A DNA stretch of 64,000 bases, from NCBI GenBank assembly GCA_001314625.1, contig LJSH01000001.1:124001-188000 (forward strand), written 5' to 3'. The notes beneath the pieces were generated by a model. The model searched no databases, had not been told where the DNA came from, and saw nothing but the letters and a program-made list of their open reading frames with translations. Numbering within the stretch: position 1 is the first letter of the stretch; the number at the start of each line of letters is the position of its first letter. Shown here piece after piece: positions 28,325-36,917 of the stretch. Made by a program: the position numbers and the translations under genes. This stretch comes from Oceanicaulis sp. HLUCCA04 (lineage in GTDB: Bacteria; Pseudomonadota; Alphaproteobacteria; Caulobacterales; Maricaulaceae).

Positions 28325-28948
28325 TTGGCGGCAGCAGATCAACACCTTTTCGACCCAAACAGCGTGACCGGCTTCCTCGCCCGCGAGGAAGGCGAGGCTC
28401 TGGCACGCCATGTGCGCGGGCTCACGGTTCCGGGCCCTGTTCTTGAAATCGGATCATGGTGCGGACGGTCGAGCGTCTGGCTGGGGCAGGCCGCAGCTGA
28501 GTCTGGCCGCGTCGTGTACGCGCTCGATCATCATCGCGGCTCGGAAGAGCACCAGCCCGGCGAGGGCTATCATGACCCTGAACATTTCGATGCCGACCTT
28601 GGCCGGGTAGACACGCTGCCCGCCTTCCGGCGCTCGATTGCGCTGGCCGGTCTGGAGGAGACCGTGATCGCGCTTGTTGGCCCGTCTGCGATTATCGGTG
28701 CCAACTGGGCAACGCCGCTGGCGATGGCATTCATTGATGGCGGACATGCGATGGAAACGGCCTTGGCCGATTACCGCGCCTGGGCAGGCCATGTGGCACG
28801 CGGCGGTATTCTGGCCATTCACGATGTCTTTCCCGACCCCGCCGATGGCGGGCGCCCCCCTTATGAAATATGGAAACTGGCGGTGGCCTCGGGTCTGTTC
28901 GAGCCGATGGAGCGGATCAATTCGCTCGAATTTCTTCGCCGCGTTTAA
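28325..28948 (+). CDS. Class I SAM methyltransferase (Methyltransf_24 type)
   Basis: The 207-residue protein has the SAM motif I PVLEIGSWCGRSSVWLG, an acidic motif II VVYALDHHRG, and a late MAFIDGGHAMETALADY. Together these are characteristic of the Methyltransf_24 family of sugar, lipid or polyketide O-methyltransferases. Only a TTG start is available. Its last 32 bases overlap the 3' end of the convergent toroid gene. It probably belongs functionally to the leftward glycosyltransferase operon, although it is on the other strand. Confidence 0.8.
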   Translation: MAAADQHLFDPNSVTGFLAREEGEALARHVRGLTVPGPVLEIGSWCGRSSVWLGQAAAESGRVVYALDHHRGSEEHQPGEGYHDPEHFDADLGRVDTLPAFRRSIALAGLEETVIALVGPSAIIGANWATPLAMAFIDGGHAMETALADYRAWAGHVARGGILAIHDVFPDPADGGRPPYEIWKLAVASGLFEPMERINSLEFLRRV

Positions 28949-30020
28949 GCCATTGATCCGCCGGTGCGTGGCGGACCAGGAGGTCTGATCCCGGTGACAG
29001 GCCATCAAGCGCGTCAGCGGCCAGAATCACTGCCCCTGCAGTCCAGGATGGCCGTTCCTTCGGCCAGACATCACCGATCTCGTATTGCCAGCCCATCCAG
29101 TACCCGCCCTCGGGCGCGGCGAGAGGCGCAAGCTCGCTGACCAGCGCGCGGGCGGTGTCGCGCCGTCCGGTACTCAGGCACGCAAGAGCCAGCTCGGCTG
29201 TTTCTGCGGCGGTGACCCAGGGTTCTCCTGTCACGCAGCGGCAGCCCAGATCGGCGACGACAAATGTGTCCCAGCTCTCGTCGAGCCGCGCGCGCGCCTC
29301 GGCGCCCGTCAGAACGCCGGTGAGGACGGGATAGTACCAGTCCATGGCATAGCTGGACCGGTCGATACCCTTGCGGTCAAAGCGTTCGGGCGTGTGGACC
29401 AGCGCACGTGCAATGGCGGCGCGGCTGCGCGCCCAGTCGGTGCGGGGCTTTTCCAGGATTTCCGCCAGACGCAGGCCGCATTCAAAGCTTTTGAACAGGG
29501 AGGAATTTCCCGCCCGCAAGGCGTCCACGTCCTCAAGCGTCTGACCCGCATCCGGTGCGCGCCAGACCACGTCGCCATGACGGGTCTGCAAATTCATCAC
29601 GAAGTCGAGGGCCCGCGCAACCATTGGGAAATGACGGGCCATCAGGCGCGGCTCGTCCAGTGCCAGCGCGCAGCGCATCACGGTCACGGCCGCGTAGCCG
29701 GCAAAGTTGGTGTCGCGCGCTGTCACCGGCACGGGCGGCGGCGCGATGCGCTCTCCCGCTTCATCCATGGGAATGCCTGCGCCCAGCTCTCCGGTCCAGC
29801 CGCCATCGGCTTCCTGCCGCTCGGCCAGCGCATCCAGCGCGCGATGGACACTTTCCGTGCGCCCGGCGACCGCAAGCCCCATGGCGCTTTCGCCGTGGTT
29901 CCAGGGGTCCCATACGCCGGTCTCAACCCAGGGAATCGCGCCGTCGCGCAGCTGCAAGGCCTCGATCCGGTCCGCGCAGGCGCGGATGTCCAGCCCCGCT
30001 ATCATCGGGCGCGGGCTCAT
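28917..30020 (-). CDS. Prenyltransferase/squalene-cyclase-like alpha/alpha-toroid protein
   Basis: From ATG 30020 (overlapping the upstream stop as ATGA) the protein has 367 residues. It opens with IEALQLRDGAIPWVETGVWDPWNH (in parts: LQLRDGAIPW, VWDPWNHGESAM) and carries a QW-like repeat RQEADGGWTGELG. The rest is alternating helices of an (alpha/alpha) barrel as in prenyltransferases, terpene cyclases and some glycosidases. The DxDD cyclase motif is not seen, so cyclase activity is doubtful. It is the third gene of a GT4-methyltransferase-toroid operon, so I infer a role in building a glycosylated, methylated lipid or glycan. Confidence 0.65.
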   Translation of the reverse strand: MSPRPMIAGLDIRACADRIEALQLRDGAIPWVETGVWDPWNHGESAMGLAVAGRTESVHRALDALAERQEADGGWTGELGAGIPMDEAGERIAPPPVPVTARDTNFAGYAAVTVMRCALALDEPRLMARHFPMVARALDFVMNLQTRHGDVVWRAPDAGQTLEDVDALRAGNSSLFKSFECGLRLAEILEKPRTDWARSRAAIARALVHTPERFDRKGIDRSSYAMDWYYPVLTGVLTGAEARARLDESWDTFVVADLGCRCVTGEPWVTAAETAELALACLSTGRRDTARALVSELAPLAAPEGGYWMGWQYEIGDVWPKERPSWTAGAVILAADALDGLSPGSDLLVRHAPADQWLKRGEEIRAN

Positions 30021-30736
30021 GGGCGCACCTTGTCGAAATAGAGCGCCACCGATTTGCCCAGCAGCGGATTGAGCGCTTTTTCGGTCCAGCGCGTCAGGCG
30101 TGGCGCGGAGAGCAAATCCCATTCCAGCAGTTTGCGGTAGCCGCTTACCAGCCCGCTTTGTTCGCGCCGCTCCCACAGCGCGCATTGCAGCCACCAGTAA
30201 GGGCTATGCAGGGCGTGGGCCCAGTGCCGGTGGCGAAAGGTGAAGCCGAGCGCTTCCACCTGTTTGCGTAGCGCGCCATCCTTGAAGATGCGCACATGGC
30301 CGCCGGGTGTGTTGTGATAGTCCTCGGAGAGTTGCCAGCAGATTTTTTCCGGCCAGTAGCGCGGGACGGATAGGGCAAACTTGCCGCCGGGTTTCAGTAC
30401 GCGGTCGATTTCCGAGAGCGCGAGCGGCACGTCGGGCAGGTGTTCGAGCACTTCTGAACAGATCACGGCATCAAAGCTGGCATCAGCAAAGGGCAGACGG
30501 CCGGCATCGCCCACGGTGAAAACGGCTGTGCGTGGCGGCGTCTCGGGCGGCGGCGGCAGCTCGAAAAATCCGTCAATAGCCGCGCCCAGATCGGCAAAAT
30601 CGAGGTCCAGCCCCGTCACGTCCAGCGCGCGCTCATGCCAATAAAGCGCGTGCAGATGGCGTCCACGTCCGCAGCCAAGGTCCAGCACACGCTGGCCATC
30701 GGCAAGGTCCAGCCGGTCGGGATCAATTGTCATCAT
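30017..30736 (-). CDS. Class I SAM-dependent methyltransferase
   Basis: The 239-residue protein has motif I RVLDLGCGRGRHLHAL, an acidic residue in DVTGLDLDFADLG, motif post-II VGDAGRLPFADASFDAVICSEVLEHL and a DRVLKPGGKFALSVP segment. This is the Methyltransf_11 pattern used on many small molecules. Its ATG overlaps the glycosyltransferase stop by four bases and its own stop overlaps the toroid start by four bases, so all three are tightly coupled. The acceptor is unknown. Confidence 0.88.
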   Translation of the reverse strand: MMTIDPDRLDLADGQRVLDLGCGRGRHLHALYWHERALDVTGLDLDFADLGAAIDGFFELPPPPETPPRTAVFTVGDAGRLPFADASFDAVICSEVLEHLPDVPLALSEIDRVLKPGGKFALSVPRYWPEKICWQLSEDYHNTPGGHVRIFKDGALRKQVEALGFTFRHRHWAHALHSPYWWLQCALWERREQSGLVSGYRKLLEWDLLSAPRLTRWTEKALNPLLGKSVALYFDKVRP

Positions 30737-32013
30737 GCGGCGCGCACTCCCGCGTCGGAGAGGCCCAGAACATCCCGGTAGAGGCCGATGGAAATGCCGG
30801 CATGCAGATCCCAGCGGAACAGGGTGCGCACGCGGTTGAGGCCCGCCTGGCTCATCGTGCGGCGCAAGGCGCTATCGTCCAGTACACGGGCGAGGGCAGC
30901 TGCAAGCGCGGCGTCATCACCGACCGGCGTGACAATTCCAGCATCACCTGCCACTTCGGGCAGCGCGCCGCCCTTCGACACAATGACGGGCGCGCCGCAT
31001 GCCATCGCTTCGGCAGGCGGAAAGCCAAATCCCTCAAACCGGGAGGCGGATACGAACACGGTGGCGCGCCGGTGCAGGTCCGCGATCTCTTCGCGCGTCA
31101 GGCCGGATACGAAACGCACCCGATCGGACAGGCCTGTGGTTTCCAGCATGCGCTTTGTGGGGCCTTCGCGTAGTGAACCGATAACAGTCAGGCGCGCGCG
31201 GGAATGCGTGTCCTTCAGGCGTGCCAAAGCGGCGATCAGTACGTCCAGCCCCTTGATAGGCACATCAGCGCTGGCGCTTGCCACGATCAGCCCGTTCTCG
31301 CGCGGAACAGACGGATCGGGCGTGAAGCTGGTATGGTCGATCCCGTTATAGGCGACGCGCACGCCGCTGGAATCCATGCCTGTGCGCTCCGCGTAGGACT
31401 GCCGCGCGGCATCGGATACTGCAACGAAATGCGTGAGCGCCCGTGCGGCCTTGGCCTGTTCATTGACAAAGGAATGCCAGCGCCAGGACAGCGCCTTGCC
31501 CAGGCGCGTATGCGCACCCGCAATGGCAAATTCACGATCGATCGCGATCGGATGGTGCAGCGTCGTCACCACGGGCACGCTTTGCGCGATGCGCGCCATA
31601 GGCATCGCCAGCGTCTGATTGTCGTGGATGATGTCGAAGCGATGGCCCTCCCGCGCGATGAAGTCTTCCAGACGCAAGGCGAAGGCGGTCATCTCGCCAA
31701 ACGCGCCGGTATTGTGCGCCAGCCATTCAGCCCGGTCGGCCCGGTTGCGCAAGTGATGCCAGCGCAGGGCCAGCATGGCATTGTCAACGGTGAACAGATC
31801 CAGTGATGGCAGTCTGATCAGCTCGATGCCGGTGTCGAGTACCGGGTAGGGCGGGCCAGAGGCGACGCTGACATTGCAACCGGCGGCTTTGAGCGCGCGC
31901 GTCAGCTCATGGACATAGATTCCCTGCCCGCCAACATGGGGGTTGGAGCGATAGCTGGTCACCAGCACCCGCAAGGGGCGCTGCGCAAGCGGCAGGTCAG
32001 CGAGGTCTCTCAT
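30733..32013 (-). CDS. Family GT4 glycosyltransferase
   Basis: The 426-residue protein has the GT-B fold: an N-terminal acceptor half beginning with a glycine-rich loop NPHVGGQGIYVHEL, and a C-terminal nucleotide-sugar half with the E-x7-E motif in SRFEGFGFPPAEAMACG and VIVSKGGALPEVAGDAG. It lacks a signal peptide and membrane helix and probably acts at the inner face of the membrane. It is the first gene of the leftward three-gene operon; a 15-bp palindrome lies about 45 bases upstream. Confidence 0.9.
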   Translation of the reverse strand: MRDLADLPLAQRPLRVLVTSYRSNPHVGGQGIYVHELTRALKAAGCNVSVASGPPYPVLDTGIELIRLPSLDLFTVDNAMLALRWHHLRNRADRAEWLAHNTGAFGEMTAFALRLEDFIAREGHRFDIIHDNQTLAMPMARIAQSVPVVTTLHHPIAIDREFAIAGAHTRLGKALSWRWHSFVNEQAKAARALTHFVAVSDAARQSYAERTGMDSSGVRVAYNGIDHTSFTPDPSVPRENGLIVASASADVPIKGLDVLIAALARLKDTHSRARLTVIGSLREGPTKRMLETTGLSDRVRFVSGLTREEIADLHRRATVFVSASRFEGFGFPPAEAMACGAPVIVSKGGALPEVAGDAGIVTPVGDDAALAAALARVLDDSALRRTMSQAGLNRVRTLFRWDLHAGISIGLYRDVLGLSDAGVRAA

Positions 32014-32059
32014 TGGCGCGGGAAGCTAGACGGGCGGGGCTGGCTCGCCAAGCCCTTAT

Positions 32060-32074
32060 GTGAACGCCGTTCAC
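32060..32074. promoter_or_regulatory. Palindrome GTGAACGCCGTTCAC in a divergent promoter region
   Basis: A perfect six-base inverted repeat with a three-base centre sits in the 120-base space between the leftward GT4 operon and the rightward MFS gene. Its position and symmetry suit a dimeric repressor or activator. No regulator gene is adjacent. Confidence 0.5.
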
Positions 32075-32133
32075 TTGCGCGCGCTCAGTCTTCCCATTGC
32101 CCGTGACGCCAGGCCCGCGCTACACCGCGCAGC

Positions 32134-33297
32134 GTGATCAGCCCGGCCAGACTTTTCGCCCGCATCGATACGCGTTTTGCGCTGTTTTACGGCGCATTTT
32201 ACCTCGGTTTCGGGGCGTATCTGCCGTACATGCCGGTCTGGTATGCCGAGCGGGGGCTGTCGCCTGAGCTGATCGGCCTTGCCGCTGGCGCCGGCATGAT
32301 CGGCCGGGTGGTGGTCGCCCCTCTGGGCGCGTTCTGGTCAGACAGGGCGACGCGCCGCCGCGATGCGATTCTCGCCTTCTCCACCGCGAGCCTGTGCGTG
32401 TTTCTCGCGCACATCCCGGCGGTAAATCCGCTTGCGATCCTCGTGCTGGCGGGTCTCAGCGGCGCAGCGGTAACGGGCGTCATCCCGCTGGTGGACGCGT
32501 TTGCCATGGGCGCGGCGCGGCGCGAAGGCTTTGCCTTCGGCGTGCCGCGCGCCATCGGATCGGGCCTGTTTGTTGCGGGCAATCTCGGGGCAGGGGCGCT
32601 CATATCGGTGTCTGGCGGCGAAGCCGTGCTGATCTGGATTCTGGCGGCGGCCGCATTGACCGCACTCGCCGCCGCGCTGCTGCCCGAAGGGCGTATTGCC
32701 GCCATTTCAGAGGCAGGATCAGCAAAAGCCCCGCCTTTGCGCATCCTGCTGGTTGCAGGCCTGCCGCTGGCGTTTGCCGCCTCGGCGCTGATTCAGGGCG
32801 CGCACGGATTTTATTATGCGTTCTCGGCGCTGGCGTGGAGCGCCGATGGCGTGCCCGCCTGGGCGATAGGCGCGCTGTGGGCAACGGGCGTGGGTGCAGA
32901 GATCGTCTTTTTTGCCGTCTGGAATCGCTTCGCCAGGCCCTGGAGCCCGGCGGCCATGCTGGCGCTTGGCGGCGGTGTGGCGGTTATACGCTGGGCGGCG
33001 CTGGCCTTGTCGCCGCCGCTCTGGTTGCTCTTCCCCTTGCAGACATTGCACGCATTCAGCTTTGGCGCGTCCTATCTGGGTTTTCTGCGCTATGCCGCCG
33101 ACCATGCGCCCGAGCGCCTCGCGGCGACGGCGCAGGCGGTCAATTCCGCGCTGTCGGGCGGGCTTGTGCTGGCCGGTGCAACCTTTGCGTCCGGACTGGC
33201 GTATGCAGTCCTCGGCACGGCAGGCTTTGCGTTGATGGCGATTCCGGCTGCGCTCGGTGCACTGTGCGCACTCTGGCTGGTGCGGCGTGGCGGATAA
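32134..33297 (+). CDS. MFS transporter, MFS_1-like
   Basis: The 387-residue protein has twelve hydrophobic segments. FYGAFYLGFGAYLPYMPVW near the start matches the PPP/HCAT-like branch (MFS_1_like) rather than the classic sugar porters. A loop motif SDRATRRRDAIL follows helix 2. The start is GTG. It is divergent from the GT4 operon, so it could export or import a related compound, but this is only context. Confidence 0.85.
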   Translation: MISPARLFARIDTRFALFYGAFYLGFGAYLPYMPVWYAERGLSPELIGLAAGAGMIGRVVVAPLGAFWSDRATRRRDAILAFSTASLCVFLAHIPAVNPLAILVLAGLSGAAVTGVIPLVDAFAMGAARREGFAFGVPRAIGSGLFVAGNLGAGALISVSGGEAVLIWILAAAALTALAAALLPEGRIAAISEAGSAKAPPLRILLVAGLPLAFAASALIQGAHGFYYAFSALAWSADGVPAWAIGALWATGVGAEIVFFAVWNRFARPWSPAAMLALGGGVAVIRWAALALSPPLWLLFPLQTLHAFSFGASYLGFLRYAADHAPERLAATAQAVNSALSGGLVLAGATFASGLAYAVLGTAGFALMAIPAALGALCALWLVRRGG

Positions 33298-33403
33298 GCG
33301 TCAATTACCGGCGAATATCGCGCCAAGCGCCTGTTGGGACTTGGGCAAACGCTCAAACCATTCGATAACACGAGGCAGCCGCGCTGCTTGAAGCGGGAGG
33401 GAT

Positions 33404-34558
33404 ATGGCTGCCAAGGGCCCAGATCAGCGTGAACAGCCCCGGCTCGCCATCCGCGAGACCGATGGCGGGGCTGTTCTGGAGGCTGCCGGTGACTGGCTGA
33501 TCGGCACGATCGGCCCGCTGGACCGGCAGGTTCGCGCCATCAGTGACAATCATGCCCCCGAAAACCTCCGGCTCGATACGTCAGGAATTGGCCGCATCGA
33601 CACGGCGGGCGCCTATCTGCTCGGCAGGCCTTTGCGCAAAGGCGATGAGGCCATCCTTGAGGCGCGCATTTCAGGTGATCACAAGTTTGCTGCCCGGCTG
33701 ATCCGCGAGGTTCATGCGCGCATTGACCATTGCCCGCCGGAGGAAAGTTCCGGCTGGGGTCTCAAGAAGATGCTGGTGCGTATCGGGGCGGGCACCCAGC
33801 ACGTGCTGGAAGAGGCTTGGGATACGCTTGGCTTTTTCGGCCACACTCTGATGACGCTCGTTGCGTGTCTCATCAATCCGGCACGGCTGCGCTGGACGCC
33901 GACCGTGCATCTGATGGAAACCGTTGGGATTAACGCGCTGCCGATCATTGCCGCCCTGTCGTTTTTCATTGGCGCGGTTGTCGCCTTCATGGGGGCGAGC
34001 CTTCTGGAAACATTCGGTGCGTCGGTCTTCACGGTCGATCTGGTTGGCATTTCGGTTCTGCGTGAATTTGGCGTGCTGATAACCGCCATCATGCTGGCCG
34101 GGCGTTCGGACTCTGCTTTCACGGCCTCGATCGGCTCGATGAAGATGCAGCAGGAAGTCGACGCGATGAAGGTGATCGGACTGGATCCGTTTGAGGTTCT
34201 GGTCGTGCCGCGTGTGATTGCCTGTGTCGTGATGGCGCCGCTTCTGGCGCTGGCAGCCATGCTGGCGGGTCTGTTTGGCGGGCTGCTGGTGTCGTGGGCG
34301 ACACTGGATATCTCGCCCACCTACTTCCTGACCCGCCTGCAGAACGTGATCGACTGGTCGCATTTCATGGTGGGCATGTCCAAGGCGCCGGTATTCGGGC
34401 TGGTGATAGCCGTCATCGGCTGCCGTCAGGGCATGATGGTGGGCGGTGATGTGGAGAGCCTCGGCCAGCGGACGACCGCTTCGGTTGTGCAGGCCATATT
34501 CATGGTGATCGTGATCGATGCGCTGTTTGCGCTGATGTATCTGGAGGCCGACATATGA
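33404..34558 (+). CDS. Mla-type ABC permease with N-terminal STAS domain
   Basis: The protein has 384 residues. The first 100 form a STAS domain (MlaB-like), with LRLDTSGIGRIDTAGAYLL around the usual phosphorylation-site loop. From about 120 on, it is an MlaE permease with the family segment ALPIIAALSFFIGAVVAFMG and a glutamate-containing loop QQEVDAMKVIGLDPFEVLVVPR (in parts). So MlaB and MlaE are fused here. With the next three genes it forms an inner-membrane phospholipid transporter. GGGAGGG precedes the start. Confidence 0.9.
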   Translation: MAAKGPDQREQPRLAIRETDGGAVLEAAGDWLIGTIGPLDRQVRAISDNHAPENLRLDTSGIGRIDTAGAYLLGRPLRKGDEAILEARISGDHKFAARLIREVHARIDHCPPEESSGWGLKKMLVRIGAGTQHVLEEAWDTLGFFGHTLMTLVACLINPARLRWTPTVHLMETVGINALPIIAALSFFIGAVVAFMGASLLETFGASVFTVDLVGISVLREFGVLITAIMLAGRSDSAFTASIGSMKMQQEVDAMKVIGLDPFEVLVVPRVIACVVMAPLLALAAMLAGLFGGLLVSWATLDISPTYFLTRLQNVIDWSHFMVGMSKAPVFGLVIAVIGCRQGMMVGGDVESLGQRTTASVVQAIFMVIVIDALFALMYLEADI

Positions 34559-35319
34559 GCGAGCGCGCCCTGATAGAGGTGCGCGGGCTTGTTACGCGTT
34601 TCGGCAGTCATGTTGTCCATGACGGCGTGGATCTGGAGGTGCGCCGCGGAGAAATCCTTGGCATTGTCGGCGGGTCGGGCAGCGGCAAATCGGTACTGCT
34701 GAACACCATGCTGGGCCTGAAACACCCCGATGGCGGCGAGATTTTCTATGACGGCAAGGCGATGTCACGGATGGCGGCGTCGGAGCGCGCCGCGCTGGAG
34801 CGCCGCTGGGGCGTGCTCTTTCAGGGCTCTGCGCTGTTCTCCTCACTCACCGTGCGCGAGAATATTCTCGTGCCTGTGCGTGAGCATGTCAGCATGCCCG
34901 CCCGGCTGATGGACGAGATTGCAGACCTCAAGCTGGGCCTTGCGGGGCTGGGTATCGAAGCGGCGCACAAATACCCGTCCGAGCTTTCCGGCGGGATGAA
35001 AAAGCGGGCCGGTCTGGCCCGTGCGCTCGCGCTTGACCCTGACGTGCTGTTTCTCGATGAGCCGACGGCGGGGCTGGACCCGATCAGCGCTGCGGCGTTT
35101 GACGAACTTGTCAGCGAGCTGTCGCAGACACTGGGTTTGACGGTCATACTTGTGACGCATGATCTCGACACCCTGCACGCGGTTTGTGACCGGGTGGCGG
35201 TCATCGCCGAGAAGCGTATCATTGCCACTGACACGATTTCGCGGCTGGCTAATCACACTCACCCGTGGATACAGGAATACTTTGGCGGCCCCCGCGGGCG
35301 GGCAGCATTGAGGAGTTGA
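34555..35319 (+). CDS. Mla-type ABC transporter ATP-binding protein
   Basis: The 254-residue ATPase has Walker A GGSGSGKS (39-46), signature LSGGM (about 144-148), Walker B VLFLDEP and a switch histidine in VILVTHDLDTLH. It is the MlaF partner of the preceding permease, overlapping it by four bases. Length and motifs are normal for the family. Confidence 0.93.
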   Translation: MSERALIEVRGLVTRFGSHVVHDGVDLEVRRGEILGIVGGSGSGKSVLLNTMLGLKHPDGGEIFYDGKAMSRMAASERAALERRWGVLFQGSALFSSLTVRENILVPVREHVSMPARLMDEIADLKLGLAGLGIEAAHKYPSELSGGMKKRAGLARALALDPDVLFLDEPTAGLDPISAAAFDELVSELSQTLGLTVILVTHDLDTLHAVCDRVAVIAEKRIIATDTISRLANHTHPWIQEYFGGPRGRAALRS

Positions 35320-35322
35320 GCG

Positions 35323-36279
35323 ATGGAAACCCGTGCCCATCACGCGCTGGTCGGCCTGTTCGTCATCCTGCTGGCACTGGCCGGCGGGCTGTTTTTCGTC
35401 TGGCTGTCCCAGGTCTCCTTTGACCGGGAGTTCCGGCAATATGATGTCGTGTTTGAAGGCCCTGTGAGGGGATTGCGCACGGCATCTGAGGTTCGCTTCA
35501 ACGGAATCCAGGTCGGCGAGGTGGTCGATCTGGGGCTGAACTCTGATGACACCAGCGAGGTGATTGCCCGCGTCCGGGTGGATGCCACCACCCCCATTCG
35601 TGTCGACAGCATCGCCCAGCTCGAGCCGCAAGGCCTGACCGGCCTGTCCTATATCCAGATTTCCAGCGGCGAATCGGGTTCACCCTTGCTGGAAACCCGG
35701 TTCGGGGACCGGCCTGCGCGCATATACGCCCGCCAGACGCAGCTTGATTTGCTGGTACAGGGCGGGGAGACGCTGCTCGAAACGGTGCAGACCACAGGCG
35801 TGCTCGTGAACCGGCTGCTCAATGAGGAGAACCAGCAGCAATTCACGCTTCTGCTCACCAATCTGGCCACGCTGTCTGACCAGTTGGCCGAGAATGGCGC
35901 CATGATGGCCGAGTTGCGCGAAAGCGTTGCCTCGGTGGAGCGGGCCGCCAATGACATGTCATCGGCTGCGGCCAGCATCGAGCAGTTCGGGGTCACGGCC
36001 GAGCGCTTTCTGCTGGAGGATGTCGCGCCGATGGTGGCCGAAACCGAAGCCGCGTCGATTGCCGTCAATCAGGCATCGGTGGAAACCTATGACGCGCTGA
36101 CCGTTCTGCGGCCGGGTCTGGAAACATTTGCCACCGACGGCATCTACCAGCTCAACGCAGCAACGCATGATCTGCGCCGGCTGATCGAAAGTGTTGAACG
36201 TCTTACGGTCGAACTGGAAACCGATCCGGCCGGTCTGTTGACCCGGCCGCGCGGAGAGGAAGTGGAGGTGCCCCAATGA
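35323..36279 (+). CDS. MlaD-family MCE lipid-binding protein
   Basis: The 318-residue protein has a signal-anchor helix (about 7-27) followed by an MCE domain (about 38-120, with VRGLRTASEVRFNGIQVGEV). A long helical tail (about 150-300) could form a tunnel through the periplasm. MlaD hexamers ferry phospholipids between membranes. It starts three bases after the ATPase gene. Confidence 0.92.
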   Translation: METRAHHALVGLFVILLALAGGLFFVWLSQVSFDREFRQYDVVFEGPVRGLRTASEVRFNGIQVGEVVDLGLNSDDTSEVIARVRVDATTPIRVDSIAQLEPQGLTGLSYIQISSGESGSPLLETRFGDRPARIYARQTQLDLLVQGGETLLETVQTTGVLVNRLLNEENQQQFTLLLTNLATLSDQLAENGAMMAELRESVASVERAANDMSSAAASIEQFGVTAERFLLEDVAPMVAETEAASIAVNQASVETYDALTVLRPGLETFATDGIYQLNAATHDLRRLIESVERLTVELETDPAGLLTRPRGEEVEVPQ

Positions 36280-36896
36280 TAGCCAGAGCCCTGTTGGTGG
36301 CAGCGTCTGCCTTCGCTCTTTCAGGCTGCATCAGCTTGCTGCCCGAAGCCGACCCCAATGCCCTTTACCGTCTGTCAAACCACGTCCCCGCAGAGGCCGT
36401 GGCCAATCAGGATGCGCCGGTCGTGCGCATTGGCCGTCCGATCGCGCCACGCGCGCTGGCCTCGGACCGGGTAGCCCTCGACACTGGTGAGGGCAGGCTT
36501 GCCTATATGGCCGGTGTGAACTGGGTCAGCGCTGTGCCTGTGCTGTTTCAGGAACTGGTCATTGATACCTTCGACCGCCGGTCCGGCGCACTGGTGGCGG
36601 CAAGGCCCGATGACGGGGTTGCAACGAGCTGGGACCTGCGTCTGGAGCTGCGCCGCTTCGAGGCTGTATACGATCAGGGCGACAATGCCGCGCCGCGTAT
36701 CGATGTGGCAGTCAGGGCGCGCCTGATAGATGCCGGTAACCGCGAAGTGTCCAGCGTGCGCACATTCGAGGTGTCCCAGCGGGCCGACAGCAACCGTCAG
36801 CCGCGCATAATCGACGCCTTCAGCCGGGCATCGTCGGATGTTTCGCGCGAGCTTGTAGACTGGGCGTCGGAGCGGGTTTCCCAGGCGGAAGAGTAA
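36276..36896 (+). CDS. ABC transport auxiliary lipoprotein (PqiC-like)
   Basis: The 206-residue protein has a lipoprotein signal peptide with lipobox LSGC (Cys18). The mature part matches the ABC_trans_aux/PqiC fold that supports MCE systems at the outer membrane. It overlaps the mlaD-like gene by four bases and ends the operon. No periplasmic MlaC shuttle is present in the operon. Confidence 0.85.
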   Translation: MIARALLVAASAFALSGCISLLPEADPNALYRLSNHVPAEAVANQDAPVVRIGRPIAPRALASDRVALDTGEGRLAYMAGVNWVSAVPVLFQELVIDTFDRRSGALVAARPDDGVATSWDLRLELRRFEAVYDQGDNAAPRIDVAVRARLIDAGNREVSSVRTFEVSQRADSNRQPRIIDAFSRASSDVSRELVDWASERVSQAEE

Positions 36897-36917
36897 GCCG
36901 GTCGAGGTGGCTGGCAG

